Under the pieces are notes generated by a model. The model searched no databases and had not been told where the DNA came from. It was given only the letters and a program-made list of their open reading frames with translations. From positions 1 through 19,373 of the forward strand of contig JABABC010000172.1 in the NCBI GenBank assembly GCA_014238445.1: a stretch of DNA of 19,373 nucleotides, written 5' to 3'. Below, in pieces: positions 1 through 7,618 of this stretch. A program made the translations under genes and the position numbers. Numbering within the stretch: position 1 is the first letter of the stretch; every line of letters starts with the position of its first letter. The DNA is from Coxiellaceae bacterium (GTDB taxonomy: Bacteria; Pseudomonadota; Gammaproteobacteria; Coxiellales; Coxiellaceae).

Positions 1-1
1 G

Positions 2-985
2 CCTTGGAATTATCCATTGTGGCAGGTGTTTCGATTTGCAGTGAGTCAAGTGTTAGCGGGCAATGTGATGGTTTTAAAGCATGCCCCCAATGTGACTGGT
101 TGCGCTTTGAAAATTGCCTCATTATTCGAAGAGGCGGGATTTCCTGAGGGTGTTTTTACAACCTTAGTGGTTGAGGTTGGGCAGGTAGAGGCGATTATTC
201 ACGATACTCGTGTGAAAGGAGTGACATTAACGGGGAGTGCGGCTGCCGGAAAAATAGTCGGCTCTCAGGCGGGAGCAGCGCTTAAAAAAGTATCTTTAGA
301 ATTGGGGGGATCGGATCCTTATGTGATTTTAAGTGACGCTGACATTGAGCAGGCTGCTAAGGTTTCTGTGGATGCGAGAATGTCTAATGCAGGGCAAATA
401 TGCATTGCACCTAAGCGTTGTATTGTATTAGCTGATGTTTATGATCAATGGTTGCAGTGTGTGATTAATCAGCTTAAGCAATATGACTGTGGTAACCCTT
501 TAGAAGAATCAACGAGGTTGGGCCCGTTAGCGCGGGAGGATTTGCGACAACATCTGCATCAGCAGGTGTTGCGTAGTATCGAGTGCGGTGCACAATTAGT
601 CGTTGGTGGTGAACTTCCTGTTGGAGAGGGTTTTTTCTACCCCCCTACGTTGTTAACCCAGGTTGTTCCAGGAATGCCTGCGTTTGATGATGAGCTATTT
701 GGACCAGTGATCAGTGTGGTCCGTGTCGAGAGTGAAGAAGAGGCTGTTGCGATGGCTAATCAATCGATTTATGGGTTAGGCGCTGCTATTTTTACCAGTG
801 ATACAGCGGTGGGTCGCCAGATAGCGATATCTCAGGTGGAGGCGGGAAGTTGTTATGTGAATGCTGCGGTGGCATCAGACCCTCGCTTTCCCATTGGGGG
901 TATGAAATCTTCTGGTATAGGGCGTGAATTGTCGGAGGCTGGCTTAAAAGAATTTATGAATGCTAAAGTCGTCTGTGTTCGCTGA
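2..985 (+). CDS. NAD(P)-dependent succinate-semialdehyde dehydrogenase, YneI/Sad-like (5' truncated)
   Basis: This is the C-terminal two thirds of an aldehyde dehydrogenase. The reading frame is already open at base 2, where it encodes PWNYPLWQVFR, the conserved motif near the nucleotide-binding region, so the true start lies before the window. The catalytic general-base Glu is in SLELGGSDP (codon 299-301) and the nucleophilic Cys is in NAGQICIAPKR (codon 401-403). The downstream EELFGPV-type motif (DDELFGPVISVV) and the C-terminal GGMKSSGIGREL motif are intact. LKHAPNV and the LGPLAREDLR segment resemble E. coli YneI (Sad), which oxidises succinate semialdehyde to succinate. That substrate is inferred from family resemblance, and other aldehydes are possible. 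A TGA stop closes the gene at 983-985. Roughly 130-140 N-terminal residues are missing compared with a usual length near 460. Confidence 0.9.
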   Translation, partial: PWNYPLWQVFRFAVSQVLAGNVMVLKHAPNVTGCALKIASLFEEAGFPEGVFTTLVVEVGQVEAIIHDTRVKGVTLTGSAAAGKIVGSQAGAALKKVSLELGGSDPYVILSDADIEQAAKVSVDARMSNAGQICIAPKRCIVLADVYDQWLQCVINQLKQYDCGNPLEESTRLGPLAREDLRQHLHQQVLRSIECGAQLVVGGELPVGEGFFYPPTLLTQVVPGMPAFDDELFGPVISVVRVESEEEAVAMANQSIYGLGAAIFTSDTAVGRQIAISQVEAGSCYVNAAVASDPRFPIGGMKSSGIGRELSEAGLKEFMNAKVVCVR

Positions 986-1040
986 AGTATGGTTGCGTGG
1001 ATTATCAGGCGTTTGCTCTTTAGTCTCATGGGCTTTCCTG

Positions 1041-1046
1041 TATACT
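1041..1046 (+). promoter_or_regulatory. Probable -10 element for the rhodanese-grxC-secB-gpsA unit
   Basis: TATACT, a good match to the sigma-70 -10 consensus, lies 28 bases before the rhodanese ATG in the gap after the dehydrogenase gene. The best -35 at suitable spacing is a weak TTTAGT at 1019-1024 (16-base spacer). The site is inferred from sequence only. Confidence 0.4.
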
Positions 1047-1074
1047 ACGCCCTCATTTGATAAGGGTAGTTGCT

Positions 1075-1548
1075 ATGGATTTTCATCAGGTTGTTTCTTT
1101 TTTGGTCGAACATTGGCAGTTGAGTGGCATTTTTGTAGTGCTGTTGATCATCCTTGTTATCGAAGAGTGTCGTGCTCAAGGAGGTCAGCAAAAAATATCG
1201 CCGAGTGCGTTAGTGTCCTTAATGAATCAAGAGCAGGCCTATGTGGTCGACTTAAGGGATTCTTCGGTCTATTTGTCAGGGCATATTTTAGGTGCGAAGA
1301 ATATCGCTAAGGCTGACCTAGCATCACAGGCCGATCATTTACCGAAAGAAGAGTCAACGAATATCGTATTAGTCTGTCAGCGTGGTCAGACGGCCTTAAA
1401 TGCGTTCCAACAGTTAAAAAAGAAAGGCTTGACGAATGTGATGATACTGAAGGGGGGTATGGATGCTTGGCGTCAGGCATCAATGCCAGTAATCGAAGCA
1501 GCGAAAACAAAATCAAAAAAAGATAAAAAAGGAAAAAGTCATGGCTGA
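1075..1548 (+). CDS. Membrane-anchored rhodanese-like sulfurtransferase (YibN-like)
   Basis: The protein is 157 residues with one N-terminal membrane segment (about residues 16-31, rich in V, L and I), a rhodanese domain at about 40-137 and a lysine-rich tail. The domain shows VVDLRD at 57-62, GHILGAKNI at 69-77 and the active-site loop CQRGQTA with Cys101, so a persulfide-carrying Cys is available. It is expected to face the cytoplasm, with sulfur transfer or redox duty like E. coli YibN, whose exact substrate is not settled. I chose the ATG at 1075 over an upstream in-frame TTG at 1057 because AAGGG sits 8 bases before it. Its 3' end overlaps grxC by 8 bases, and the order rhodanese-grxC-secB-gpsA is conserved in gammaproteobacteria. 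Confidence 0.88.
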   Translation: MDFHQVVSFLVEHWQLSGIFVVLLIILVIEECRAQGGQQKISPSALVSLMNQEQAYVVDLRDSSVYLSGHILGAKNIAKADLASQADHLPKEESTNIVLVCQRGQTALNAFQQLKKKGLTNVMILKGGMDAWRQASMPVIEAAKTKSKKDKKGKSHG

Positions 1549-1795
1549 TGTCATTATTTACTCAAAGGCAAATTGCCCGTATTGTGTACATGCTAAAAAC
1601 TTATTAACTAATAAAGGCATTGCCTTCGATGAGCTGCGGATTGACCAAGACCCAATTGCTTTTGCGGCAATGGAGGAAATGGTGCCCAATGCAAGGACTG
1701 TTCCTCAAATCATTATTAAAGGGCAGCCAATTGGTGGCTTTGATGATTTGAAAGCGCTGAATGATGCAGGTAAATTAGAAACGTTATTGAACTAA
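1541..1795 (+). CDS. grxC: Glutaredoxin 3
   Basis: An 84-residue cytoplasmic dithiol glutaredoxin, the normal length for GrxC. The redox motif CPYC is at residues 12-15, the cis-proline loop TVPQI at 53-57 (Pro55) and the glutathione-binding GGFDD at 65-69. It reduces protein disulfides and glutathione mixed disulfides with electrons from glutathione. The ATG lies inside the 3' end of the rhodanese gene, and the A-rich, G-containing end of that gene (GGAAAAAGTC) can serve as the ribosome site, so translation is probably coupled. SecB follows after 20 bases. Confidence 0.95.
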   Translation: MADVIIYSKANCPYCVHAKNLLTNKGIAFDELRIDQDPIAFAAMEEMVPNARTVPQIIIKGQPIGGFDDLKALNDAGKLETLLN

Positions 1796-1815
1796 ATAAA
1801 CACAGGGGAATTACA

Positions 1816-2325
1816 ATGGCAGTAGAAAAACAAGCAACCAATGGTCAAGCGAATGAGAGTACTGAGCAAGGCCCACAATTTGCGGTTCAAAGGATTTATA
1901 TTAAAGACTTATCATTAGAGTCTCCTAATGCGCCGGCGATATTCACTAAGCAGTGGCAGCCTGAGCTACATATGGATTTAGGCACTAAAACCGCCAAGTT
2001 AAGCGATGATGCGCATGAAGTGGAATTGACGGTTACTGTCACGGTTAAAGTGGGTGAAGAAACAGCGTTTTTAGTAGAGGCAAAGCAAGCGGGTATATTT
2101 ACTTTAGCGGGTTTTGATGATGAGCAGATTCGCCCTATGTTGGGTAGCTATTGTCCTAACTTATTGTATCCCTATGCACGTCAAGTGGTAACAGATGCAG
2201 TGATTAAGGCAGGTTTTCCTCAGTTGTATTTAGCGCCAGTGAACTTCGATGCTTTGTATGAAAAACATCAACAAGAACTTGCAGCTAAAGCTGAAGGTTC
2301 ATCTACAGCGACTGATCAAGCTTAA
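1816..2325 (+). CDS. secB: Protein-export chaperone SecB
   Basis: A 169-residue homotetrameric cytoplasmic chaperone that keeps secretory preproteins unfolded and delivers them to SecA. Typical SecB segments are present: FAVQRIYIKDLSLESPNAP near residues 23-41, the PELHMDLG strand, and the C-terminal core GSYCPNLLYPYARQVVTDAV and GFPQLYLAPVNFDALY. It is slightly longer than E. coli SecB (155) because of a polar N-terminal lead and an A/E/S/T-rich tail. AGGGGAA seven bases before the ATG is a good ribosome site. The stop is one base before the gpsA ATG, so the two are probably translated together. Confidence 0.96.
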   Translation: MAVEKQATNGQANESTEQGPQFAVQRIYIKDLSLESPNAPAIFTKQWQPELHMDLGTKTAKLSDDAHEVELTVTVTVKVGEETAFLVEAKQAGIFTLAGFDDEQIRPMLGSYCPNLLYPYARQVVTDAVIKAGFPQLYLAPVNFDALYEKHQQELAAKAEGSSTATDQA

Positions 2326-2326
2326 T

Positions 2327-3331
2327 ATGAGCAGTGCATCGCCGATATTAGTGGCTGGTGCGGGTGCCTGGGGGACCGCACTGGCGGTCCACCTGGCGCG
2401 TAATGGTCAGTCTGTCCATTTGTGGGGTCACAATCCAGCGTTTATGCATCATCTGCATGAGCAGCGATGCAATGAGCGTTATTTGCCAGATGTATCTTTC
2501 CCCGAGTCTTTACGTATTTTTGATGATTTGGCTTTGGCATTAGAAGCGGTTGAAGATGTATTGATTGTCATCCCAAGTCATGCTTTTGGGGTGTTTCTCA
2601 ATCAATTGAAAGGGTTGAAAACACAATCATTGCGGATTGCTTGGGGCACTAAAGGTTTAGATCCTACAACAGCTAGGCCGTTACATGAAACCGTGATGAG
2701 GGTGATAGGGCCAGCGACTGCTATGGCCATTGTTTCTGGTCCAAGTTTTGCTAAAGAGGTAGGGCAAGCTCTACCAACTGCAGTTTGTGTGGCAGGAAAT
2801 GACGCAGGCTTTGTTCAAGCATTAACTGAGCGACTGCATGCGCCACATTTTCGGGTGTATCCTAACGATGATTTTTTGGGTGTGCAATTGTGTGGTGTGA
2901 TGAAAAATATTCTAGCCATTGCGATGGGTATCACGGTTGGACTGGATTTAGGAGCAAATACCCGTGCCGCGTTATTGACGCGTGGCATTGCTGAAATGCG
3001 ACGACTGCTCTCAGCCTTTGGTGGTGTTGAATCGACTTTGTTAGGTCTCGCTGGTATGGGTGATTTAGTGTTAACGTGTTCCGATAATCAGTCACGAAAT
3101 CGCCGATTTGGTTTGGCCGTCGGACAAGGTGTTTCGATTGATCAAGCGCAGGAATCAGTGGGTGGCGAAGTGGAAGGTTTACCTAATACGCGTCAATTGT
3201 TAGCTTTAGGTGAAGCACTGGGTGTTGAGCTACCTATTACACAGCAAGTCTATCGGATTTTATATGAGGGCATTGCTCCTCGACAGGGTTTAGAGGCGTT
3301 GCTGAGTCGGCAGCGCGCTGATATTGAGTAA
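2327..3331 (+). CDS. gpsA: NAD(P)H-dependent glycerol-3-phosphate dehydrogenase
   Basis: A 334-residue cytoplasmic enzyme that reduces dihydroxyacetone phosphate to sn-glycerol-3-phosphate, the backbone of phospholipids. The N-terminal Rossmann motif GAGAWGTALA is at residues 11-20. SGPSFAKEV is at 137-145 and the catalytic-lysine segment GVMKNILAIAMG is around Lys193, with the TRGIAEM substrate region near 218-224. The open frame extends upstream to 2249, but the ATG at 2327, one base after the secB stop, gives the family N-terminus and length, so the upstream part is treated as an overlap artefact. No clear terminator hairpin follows; the next gene is convergent and begins 28 bases on. Confidence 0.96.
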   Translation: MSSASPILVAGAGAWGTALAVHLARNGQSVHLWGHNPAFMHHLHEQRCNERYLPDVSFPESLRIFDDLALALEAVEDVLIVIPSHAFGVFLNQLKGLKTQSLRIAWGTKGLDPTTARPLHETVMRVIGPATAMAIVSGPSFAKEVGQALPTAVCVAGNDAGFVQALTERLHAPHFRVYPNDDFLGVQLCGVMKNILAIAMGITVGLDLGANTRAALLTRGIAEMRRLLSAFGGVESTLLGLAGMGDLVLTCSDNQSRNRRFGLAVGQGVSIDQAQESVGGEVEGLPNTRQLLALGEALGVELPITQQVYRILYEGIAPRQGLEALLSRQRADIE

Positions 3332-3359
3332 TCTATTCGTATTCCACTTTGAAAGATGA

Positions 3360-3899
3360 CTATTGATGTAAGTGATAGACTTCAATAGCGTATTCTTTTC
3401 CATTGTAGGACGTGTATCGCTCAACACGATGATCGTGTTGAAAGCCGAGTTTTATCAGTAGGTGGGTGGACGCAGTGTTGGCTTCCAGGGTGCGTGCTTC
3501 CAATGTTGTAATATTCATGTGTTCAAAGCAGTATGCAATGGCAACCTGCATAGCCTGTGTCATAATACCTTGATTCCAGTAATTCACATTGAGGTCATAG
3601 TGAATCTCACCGTGATGGCGTGCTCTAAAATGAAGGCCAATGGCACCAATCATGGTTTGGTTATTTAGGTCGGCAATGGCCCAATAGATGCCCTGGCGTT
3701 TGTAGTAGAGGCTGCGACAGTAGAGCACTTCTTCGGTGGCTTCTCGTCGCGTTTTTGGTACCGGTGCTGCTATATTGAATTCAGCGACTTGAGGGTGTGC
3801 GTAATAGTTAAAAAAAGCTTCATTGTCGGAGGGTTCATGTTCACGCAAGATGAATTGTTCATTGATAGTGAGAGTGGGGAAGGGTGGTAAGGTTGTCAT
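3360..3899 (-). CDS. GNAT family N-acetyltransferase, RimJ/RimL-like
   Basis: A 179-residue Acetyltransf_3-type protein. The N-terminus (LTINEQFILREHEPSDNEAFFNYY) is the usual first strand and helix. The core has IGAIGLHF, then the acetyl-CoA-binding region in NYWNQGIMTQAMQVAIAYCFEH, and ARTLEANTASTHLLIKLGF, the last typical of RimJ/RimL relatives. Such enzymes acetylate protein N-termini or small molecules; the substrate cannot be read from sequence. It lies between gpsA, with which it converges, and recJ, from which it diverges. No strong Shine-Dalgarno sequence precedes the ATG, so expression may be low or the start slightly different. Confidence 0.87.
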   Translation of the reverse strand: MTTLPPFPTLTINEQFILREHEPSDNEAFFNYYAHPQVAEFNIAAPVPKTRREATEEVLYCRSLYYKRQGIYWAIADLNNQTMIGAIGLHFRARHHGEIHYDLNVNYWNQGIMTQAMQVAIAYCFEHMNITTLEARTLEANTASTHLLIKLGFQHDHRVERYTSYNGKEYAIEVYHLHQ

Positions 3900-3953
3900 G
3901 AGGCTGCAATTTGGCTGATTAGTTAATGTAAGGGATTCTATCGGTCACTCGTG

Positions 3954-3984
3954 TTGCTGTAAAGCGGGTGACGATTACTATAGT
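3954..3984 (+). promoter_or_regulatory. Candidate recJ promoter
   Basis: A -35-like TTGCTG at 3954-3959 is followed by overlapping -10 candidates, TACTAT (3976-3981, 16-base spacer) and TATAGT (3979-3984, 19-base spacer). It lies in the 116-base divergent gap between the acetyltransferase and recJ. Sequence match only. Confidence 0.35.
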
Positions 3985-4015
3985 ATGGTCGCCTTCGGGA
4001 AAAAGGAAATGTGTT

Positions 4016-5737
4016 ATGAGTGCTGTCATTGAGCATCGGTTGGTGGGTGATTTGAGTCAATTATCCCAATTTCCACCTTTGTTGCAACGTATTTTAAGTG
4101 GCCGGAATGTGATTGATCCGGTGACCGTGGAATATGGGTTATCGCAATTATTGCCATTTGATAATTTATTGAACATCGAACAAGCCGTTGCGCGCTTAAC
4201 GCTGGCGTTGGCCCATGATGAGCGCTTATTAATTGTTGGTGATTTTGATGTTGATGGTGCCACCAGTACCACATTGGCAGTTTTGGCGTTACGGGCTATG
4301 GGGGCGAAACACGTAGATTACTTGGTGCCTAATCGTTTTGACTATGGTTATGGTTTGTCTCCTGAGATTGTTGATGTTGCATATCAATCAACGCCCAATT
4401 TAATTATTACCGTGGATAATGGGATTTCCAGTATCGCGGGTGTGGCGCGTGCTCGTGAGCTTGGGATCGATGTGCTAGTCACGGATCATCATTTGCCGGG
4501 TGATATGTTGCCAGAAGATTGCATTTTGATTAATCCCAGTTTGCCCGGGGATAATTTCCCAAGTGCGGCTTTGGCAGGTGTTGGCGTCATTTTTTATGTC
4601 ATGTTGGCTTTGCGCGCTGAGTTAAAAGCACAGGGGTGGTTTGAGCAGCAAGGGTTGCCTTGTCCAAAAATGAGTGAATACCTTGATCTTGTCGCATTAG
4701 GCACGGTAGCCGATTTGGTGCCGCTGGATAAAAATAATCGCGTGTTAGTGCATCAAGGATTAGCACGTATTCGTCAGCTTCCAGTCCGACCTGGGTTACA
4801 GGCTTTAATTGACGTGTCAAAGCGTGAAGCAGCATCATTACTGACCTCGGATTTTGGTTTTGCCATTGCTCCTCGTTTAAATGCTGCAGGGCGTTTAGAT
4901 GATATGTCGTTGGGTATTGAATGTTTGTTAACGCAGGATAAAAATCGAGCTCATGAGATCGCCATGCAACTGGATCAGTTAAATGTTGATCGTAAGTTAA
5001 TTGAGCAGCAAATGAAGCAAGAAGCTATAGCTATTGTGGAGCGTTTATCCATTACTCATGAAACAGCGCATGGGTTAACCTTGTATCAGGAGAATTGGCA
5101 TCAAGGGGTTGTCGGCTTAGTTGCGTCACGCATTAAAGATAAAACGCATCGCCCTGTGATTGCTTTTGCTGCTGTGGGTGATGGGACTTTAAAAGGTTCA
5201 GGGCGTTCGATCGCGGGGTTAAACCTTCGGGATGTATTAGCGCGAGTGGATGCGCTTCAGCCTGGTTTGATCGTGAAATTTGGTGGTCATGCAATGGCTG
5301 CTGGGATGAGCTTATTCGCAGATAAGTTGGAGGACTTTTCACAGTGCTTTGATCAGGTTGTTAGAGCCATGGCAGATCCTGGTATTTTTCAGCAAAAATG
5401 GTTAACTGACGGTGTCTTATCCGCTTCGGATCTGACATTGGAAATCGCTCATTTATTACGCCACTCCGGCCCTTGGGGGCAAGCGTTTCCTGAGCCAGTG
5501 TTCGATGGTGTATTTGTTGTGATAGAGCAGCGATTAGTCGGTGGGAATCATCTCAAGTTAACGTTGCAACACCCTGACGGGCAGTATCCACTATCTGCCA
5601 TTTGTTTTAATGTGGATCTAAAGCTTTGGCCAAATTATCATTGTCAACAAGTGCGAATTGTTTATCATTTAGATATCAATGCATTTCGCAATCAGACCAC
5701 ATTGCAGTTGATGATTGATCAACTGTGGGAGGCTTAG
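4016..5737 (+). CDS. recJ: Single-stranded-DNA-specific 5'-3' exonuclease RecJ
   Basis: A 573-residue DHH-superfamily nuclease that degrades single-stranded DNA 5' to 3' in mismatch, base-excision and RecFOR repair. Metal-binding motifs are visible: GDFDVDGATST at residues 75-85, ITVDNG at 131-136, TDHH at 156-159 and DLVALGTVAD at 224-233. The DHHA1 domain carries KFGGHAMAAG near 421-430, followed by the C-terminal OB-like domain. The frame runs upstream to a GTG at 3968, but AAGGAA seven bases before the ATG at 4016 and family length favour that start. The ychJ-like gene starts immediately after the stop. RecO, another member of the RecFOR route, is encoded about 6.6 kb downstream. Confidence 0.96.
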   Translation: MSAVIEHRLVGDLSQLSQFPPLLQRILSGRNVIDPVTVEYGLSQLLPFDNLLNIEQAVARLTLALAHDERLLIVGDFDVDGATSTTLAVLALRAMGAKHVDYLVPNRFDYGYGLSPEIVDVAYQSTPNLIITVDNGISSIAGVARARELGIDVLVTDHHLPGDMLPEDCILINPSLPGDNFPSAALAGVGVIFYVMLALRAELKAQGWFEQQGLPCPKMSEYLDLVALGTVADLVPLDKNNRVLVHQGLARIRQLPVRPGLQALIDVSKREAASLLTSDFGFAIAPRLNAAGRLDDMSLGIECLLTQDKNRAHEIAMQLDQLNVDRKLIEQQMKQEAIAIVERLSITHETAHGLTLYQENWHQGVVGLVASRIKDKTHRPVIAFAAVGDGTLKGSGRSIAGLNLRDVLARVDALQPGLIVKFGGHAMAAGMSLFADKLEDFSQCFDQVVRAMADPGIFQQKWLTDGVLSASDLTLEIAHLLRHSGPWGQAFPEPVFDGVFVVIEQRLVGGNHLKLTLQHPDGQYPLSAICFNVDLKLWPNYHCQQVRIVYHLDINAFRNQTTLQLMIDQLWEA

Positions 5738-6169
5738 GTGTTGAGTCAAGCTACGTGTCCTTGTGGAGTGAGTTCAGTTTATGCGCTGTGTTGTGGTCGT
5801 TTCATTGATGGGCAGCAAAGCGCACAAACGCCTGAGGAGTTGATGCGATCACGTTATACAGCCTATGCGCATTCGATGATTGACTATATTGCTAAGACTG
5901 TTAGGGGAAAAGCTAGACACGATTTCTGTGCGCAGTCAGCAAAGCAGTGGTCTCAGTCAGTTGTTTGGGATTCCTTGACGGTGTTAGAAATATCGCCAGT
6001 GGATGTTTTTTCAACTAGAGGCACAGTGACATTTGAGGCTCGCTACATCGATAAGGGCTCATTGTGTGTGATGTATGAGAAAAGTCAGTTTGAGATGATT
6101 GATGGTGTATGGTTTTATGTTTCAGCAGAGACTTCATCGATACGAGTGGAGTCCAGTTTTTCAATTTAA
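5738..6169 (+). CDS. YchJ-family (UPF0225) SEC-C motif protein, short form
   Basis: A 143-residue protein with an N-terminal SEC-C zinc-binding motif (Cys7, Cys9, Cys18, Cys19 in CPCGVSSVYALCC). A YchJ-type NTF2-like middle follows: EELMRSRYTAYA, WDSLTVLEIS, TVTFEARYID and WFYVSAE. E. coli YchJ has a second, C-terminal CPCGSGKKFKKCC motif; here the protein ends at SSFSI without it. The function of the family is not established. I take the GTG at 5738 as the start because it abuts the recJ stop, so translation is likely coupled; a TTG one codon later is possible. trpR follows after a 30-base gap. Confidence 0.85.
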   Translation: MLSQATCPCGVSSVYALCCGRFIDGQQSAQTPEELMRSRYTAYAHSMIDYIAKTVRGKARHDFCAQSAKQWSQSVVWDSLTVLEISPVDVFSTRGTVTFEARYIDKGSLCVMYEKSQFEMIDGVWFYVSAETSSIRVESSFSI

Positions 6170-6199
6170 CAGCAGATGTTTATTCAGTAAGGAGTGATT

Positions 6200-6487
6200 A
6201 TGTTTCATGAGCAAGATCATCAGGGGTTGAAGCGCTTTTTTACCTTGGTATCGGATGCTAAGCAAGAGGATAACCTTATGGCATTGTTCGAATGTTTTTT
6301 TACTCCAGAAGAACTCTCTGCTTTGTCTCTGCGTGTGAATGTGGTTAAAGCATTGTTGGATGGTAAGCTATCTCAGCGAGAAATTGCGAAGACGTTGAAA
6401 GCGAGTATTTCCAAGGTGACGCGGGGCTCTCGTCAATTAAAGCATATTTCACCTGACTTATTAGAAAAGCTTAATCATCTGCTGTGA
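6200..6487 (+). CDS. trpR: TrpR-family transcriptional repressor
   Basis: A 95-residue all-helical dimeric repressor, slightly shorter than E. coli TrpR (108). The diagnostic core is FTPEELSALSLRVNVVKALLDGKLSQREIAKTLK and ISKVTRGSRQLK, with the helix-turn-helix at about residues 58-78. Thr35, Arg45 and Arg75 line up with E. coli Thr44, Arg54 and Arg84 of the tryptophan pocket. The positions of Asn87 and Ser88 are Arg78 and Gln79 here. AAGGA six bases before the ATG at 6200 favours this start over a GTG at 6194. The expected role is tryptophan-dependent repression of trp genes, none of which are in the window. I see no clear trp operator upstream. Confidence 0.88.
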   Translation: MFHEQDHQGLKRFFTLVSDAKQEDNLMALFECFFTPEELSALSLRVNVVKALLDGKLSQREIAKTLKASISKVTRGSRQLKHISPDLLEKLNHLL

Positions 6488-6504
6488 TTACCCGTTAAGG
6501 TTGA

Positions 6505-6532
6505 TTGCACTATCCCTTGAATTTGCTATATT
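6505..6532 (+). promoter_or_regulatory. Probable accA promoter
   Basis: TTGCAC (-35, 6505-6510) and TATATT (-10, 6527-6532) with a 16-base spacer lie in the 163-base gap between trpR and accA. The expected transcript would have a leader of about 110 bases. That leader contains a small stem, CTTGG-ATTG-CCAAG, at 6574-6587. Confidence 0.5.
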
Positions 6533-6633
6533 AGTCACACTTTTGGGGAATAGCTAGCCCCATTGATTGGCGCCTTGGATTGCCAAGTTTAGTGAATAAT
6601 TATAATTAAAATCAATGGTTTAAATTGATGTAT

Positions 6634-6641
6634 AGGGGGGG
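6634..6641 (+). promoter_or_regulatory. Unusual G-tract ribosome binding site of accA
   Basis: The only purine-rich stretch before the accA ATG is an A followed by seven G residues, starting 17 bases upstream. It can pair partly with the CCUCC anti-Shine-Dalgarno, but it is a homopolymer and thus prone to length change. Confidence 0.5.
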
Positions 6642-6650
6642 TGATTATCC

Positions 6651-7616
6651 ATGAATCTTGATTACTTGGACTTCGAGCAGCCAATCGCTGAATTAGAGTT
6701 GAAAATCGATGAGTTGAGGCGCCTTGGTTCGGGTCAGGGAGTGAATATTACCGAAGAGCTGGTTCAACTGAAAGAAAAGAGTAAAGTGTTAACGGAATCT
6801 ATATTTTCTAATTTGACAGCACATAATATTGTTTCATTAGCGCGTCATCCGCTGAGACCCTATACCCAAGATTATATTGACCATATCTTTGATGATTGGG
6901 TGGAACTGCATGGTGATCGGAATTCGGACCAAGGGGCGCCAATCATTGGTGGCATTGCTCGCTTAGAAGGTGATCCCGTGATGATCATCGGTCATCAAAA
7001 AGGACGCACAACAAAAGAAAAAGTGGAACGTAATTTCGGTATGCCAACACCGCAAAGTTTTCATAAAGCGCTTCGTCTGATGAAATTGGCAGAACGTTTT
7101 TCATTGCCTGTCATCACTTTTATTGATACGCCAGGTGCTTACCCTGGTGTTAAAGCGGAAGAACGTAATCAAAGTGAGGCTATTGCCCGCAATTTAATGG
7201 AGATGTCTCGACTAAAAGTGCCTGTCATTTGCATGGTCATTGGAGAGGGGTGTTCAGGTGGGGCATTAGGCATAGGCGTGGGCGATCGTTTATTGATGTT
7301 GCAGTATAGCTATTATGCGGTTATTTCACCGGAAGGGTGTGCTTCCATTATTTGGAAAGACGCGGCTAAAGCTGGAGAGGCTTCTGAAGCGATGAATTTA
7401 ACGGCTTCACGCTTAAAGGAATTAAATTTAGTGGATGAGGTGGTAAAAGAACCGTTAGGGGGCGCACATCGTGATGTGGAAAGAATATCTCAGACGATTA
7501 AGTATGAGTTGCTCAATACATTAGAATCGTTAAAGCAATTGCCGCTTGATACCTTATTGGAGCAGCGTTATCAGCGCTGGTTGAATGTAGGTACTGAAAC
7601 TACTCAGACTAGTTAG
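6651..7616 (+). CDS. accA: Acetyl-CoA carboxylase carboxyltransferase subunit alpha
   Basis: A 321-residue subunit (E. coli 319) of the carboxyltransferase half of acetyl-CoA carboxylase, which with AccD moves the carboxyl group from carboxybiotin to acetyl-CoA to make malonyl-CoA for fatty-acid synthesis. The N-terminal helical part starts LDFEQPIAELELKIDELR. The crotonase-like core has GHQKGRTTKE (114-123), FGMPTPQSFHKALRLM (129-144), DTPGAYPG (159-166), the oxyanion-type GEGCSGGALG (198-207) and the PEGCASIIWKD segment (227-237). All are intact. tilS starts two bases after its stop, so the two genes form a unit, an arrangement also seen in other gammaproteobacteria. Confidence 0.97.
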   Translation: MNLDYLDFEQPIAELELKIDELRRLGSGQGVNITEELVQLKEKSKVLTESIFSNLTAHNIVSLARHPLRPYTQDYIDHIFDDWVELHGDRNSDQGAPIIGGIARLEGDPVMIIGHQKGRTTKEKVERNFGMPTPQSFHKALRLMKLAERFSLPVITFIDTPGAYPGVKAEERNQSEAIARNLMEMSRLKVPVICMVIGEGCSGGALGIGVGDRLLMLQYSYYAVISPEGCASIIWKDAAKAGEASEAMNLTASRLKELNLVDEVVKEPLGGAHRDVERISQTIKYELLNTLESLKQLPLDTLLEQRYQRWLNVGTETTQTS

Positions 7617-7618
7617 GC

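Noticed and set aside
960..1310. 116-codon frame overlapping the dehydrogenase end and the rhodanese gene
   Set aside because: It overlaps two recognised genes in another frame and has no family features.
7607..7616. ACTAGTTA near the accA-tilS joint as a trp operator
   Set aside because: Only one half-site is present; the second CTAG half is missing and the bases are coding sequence at the accA end.
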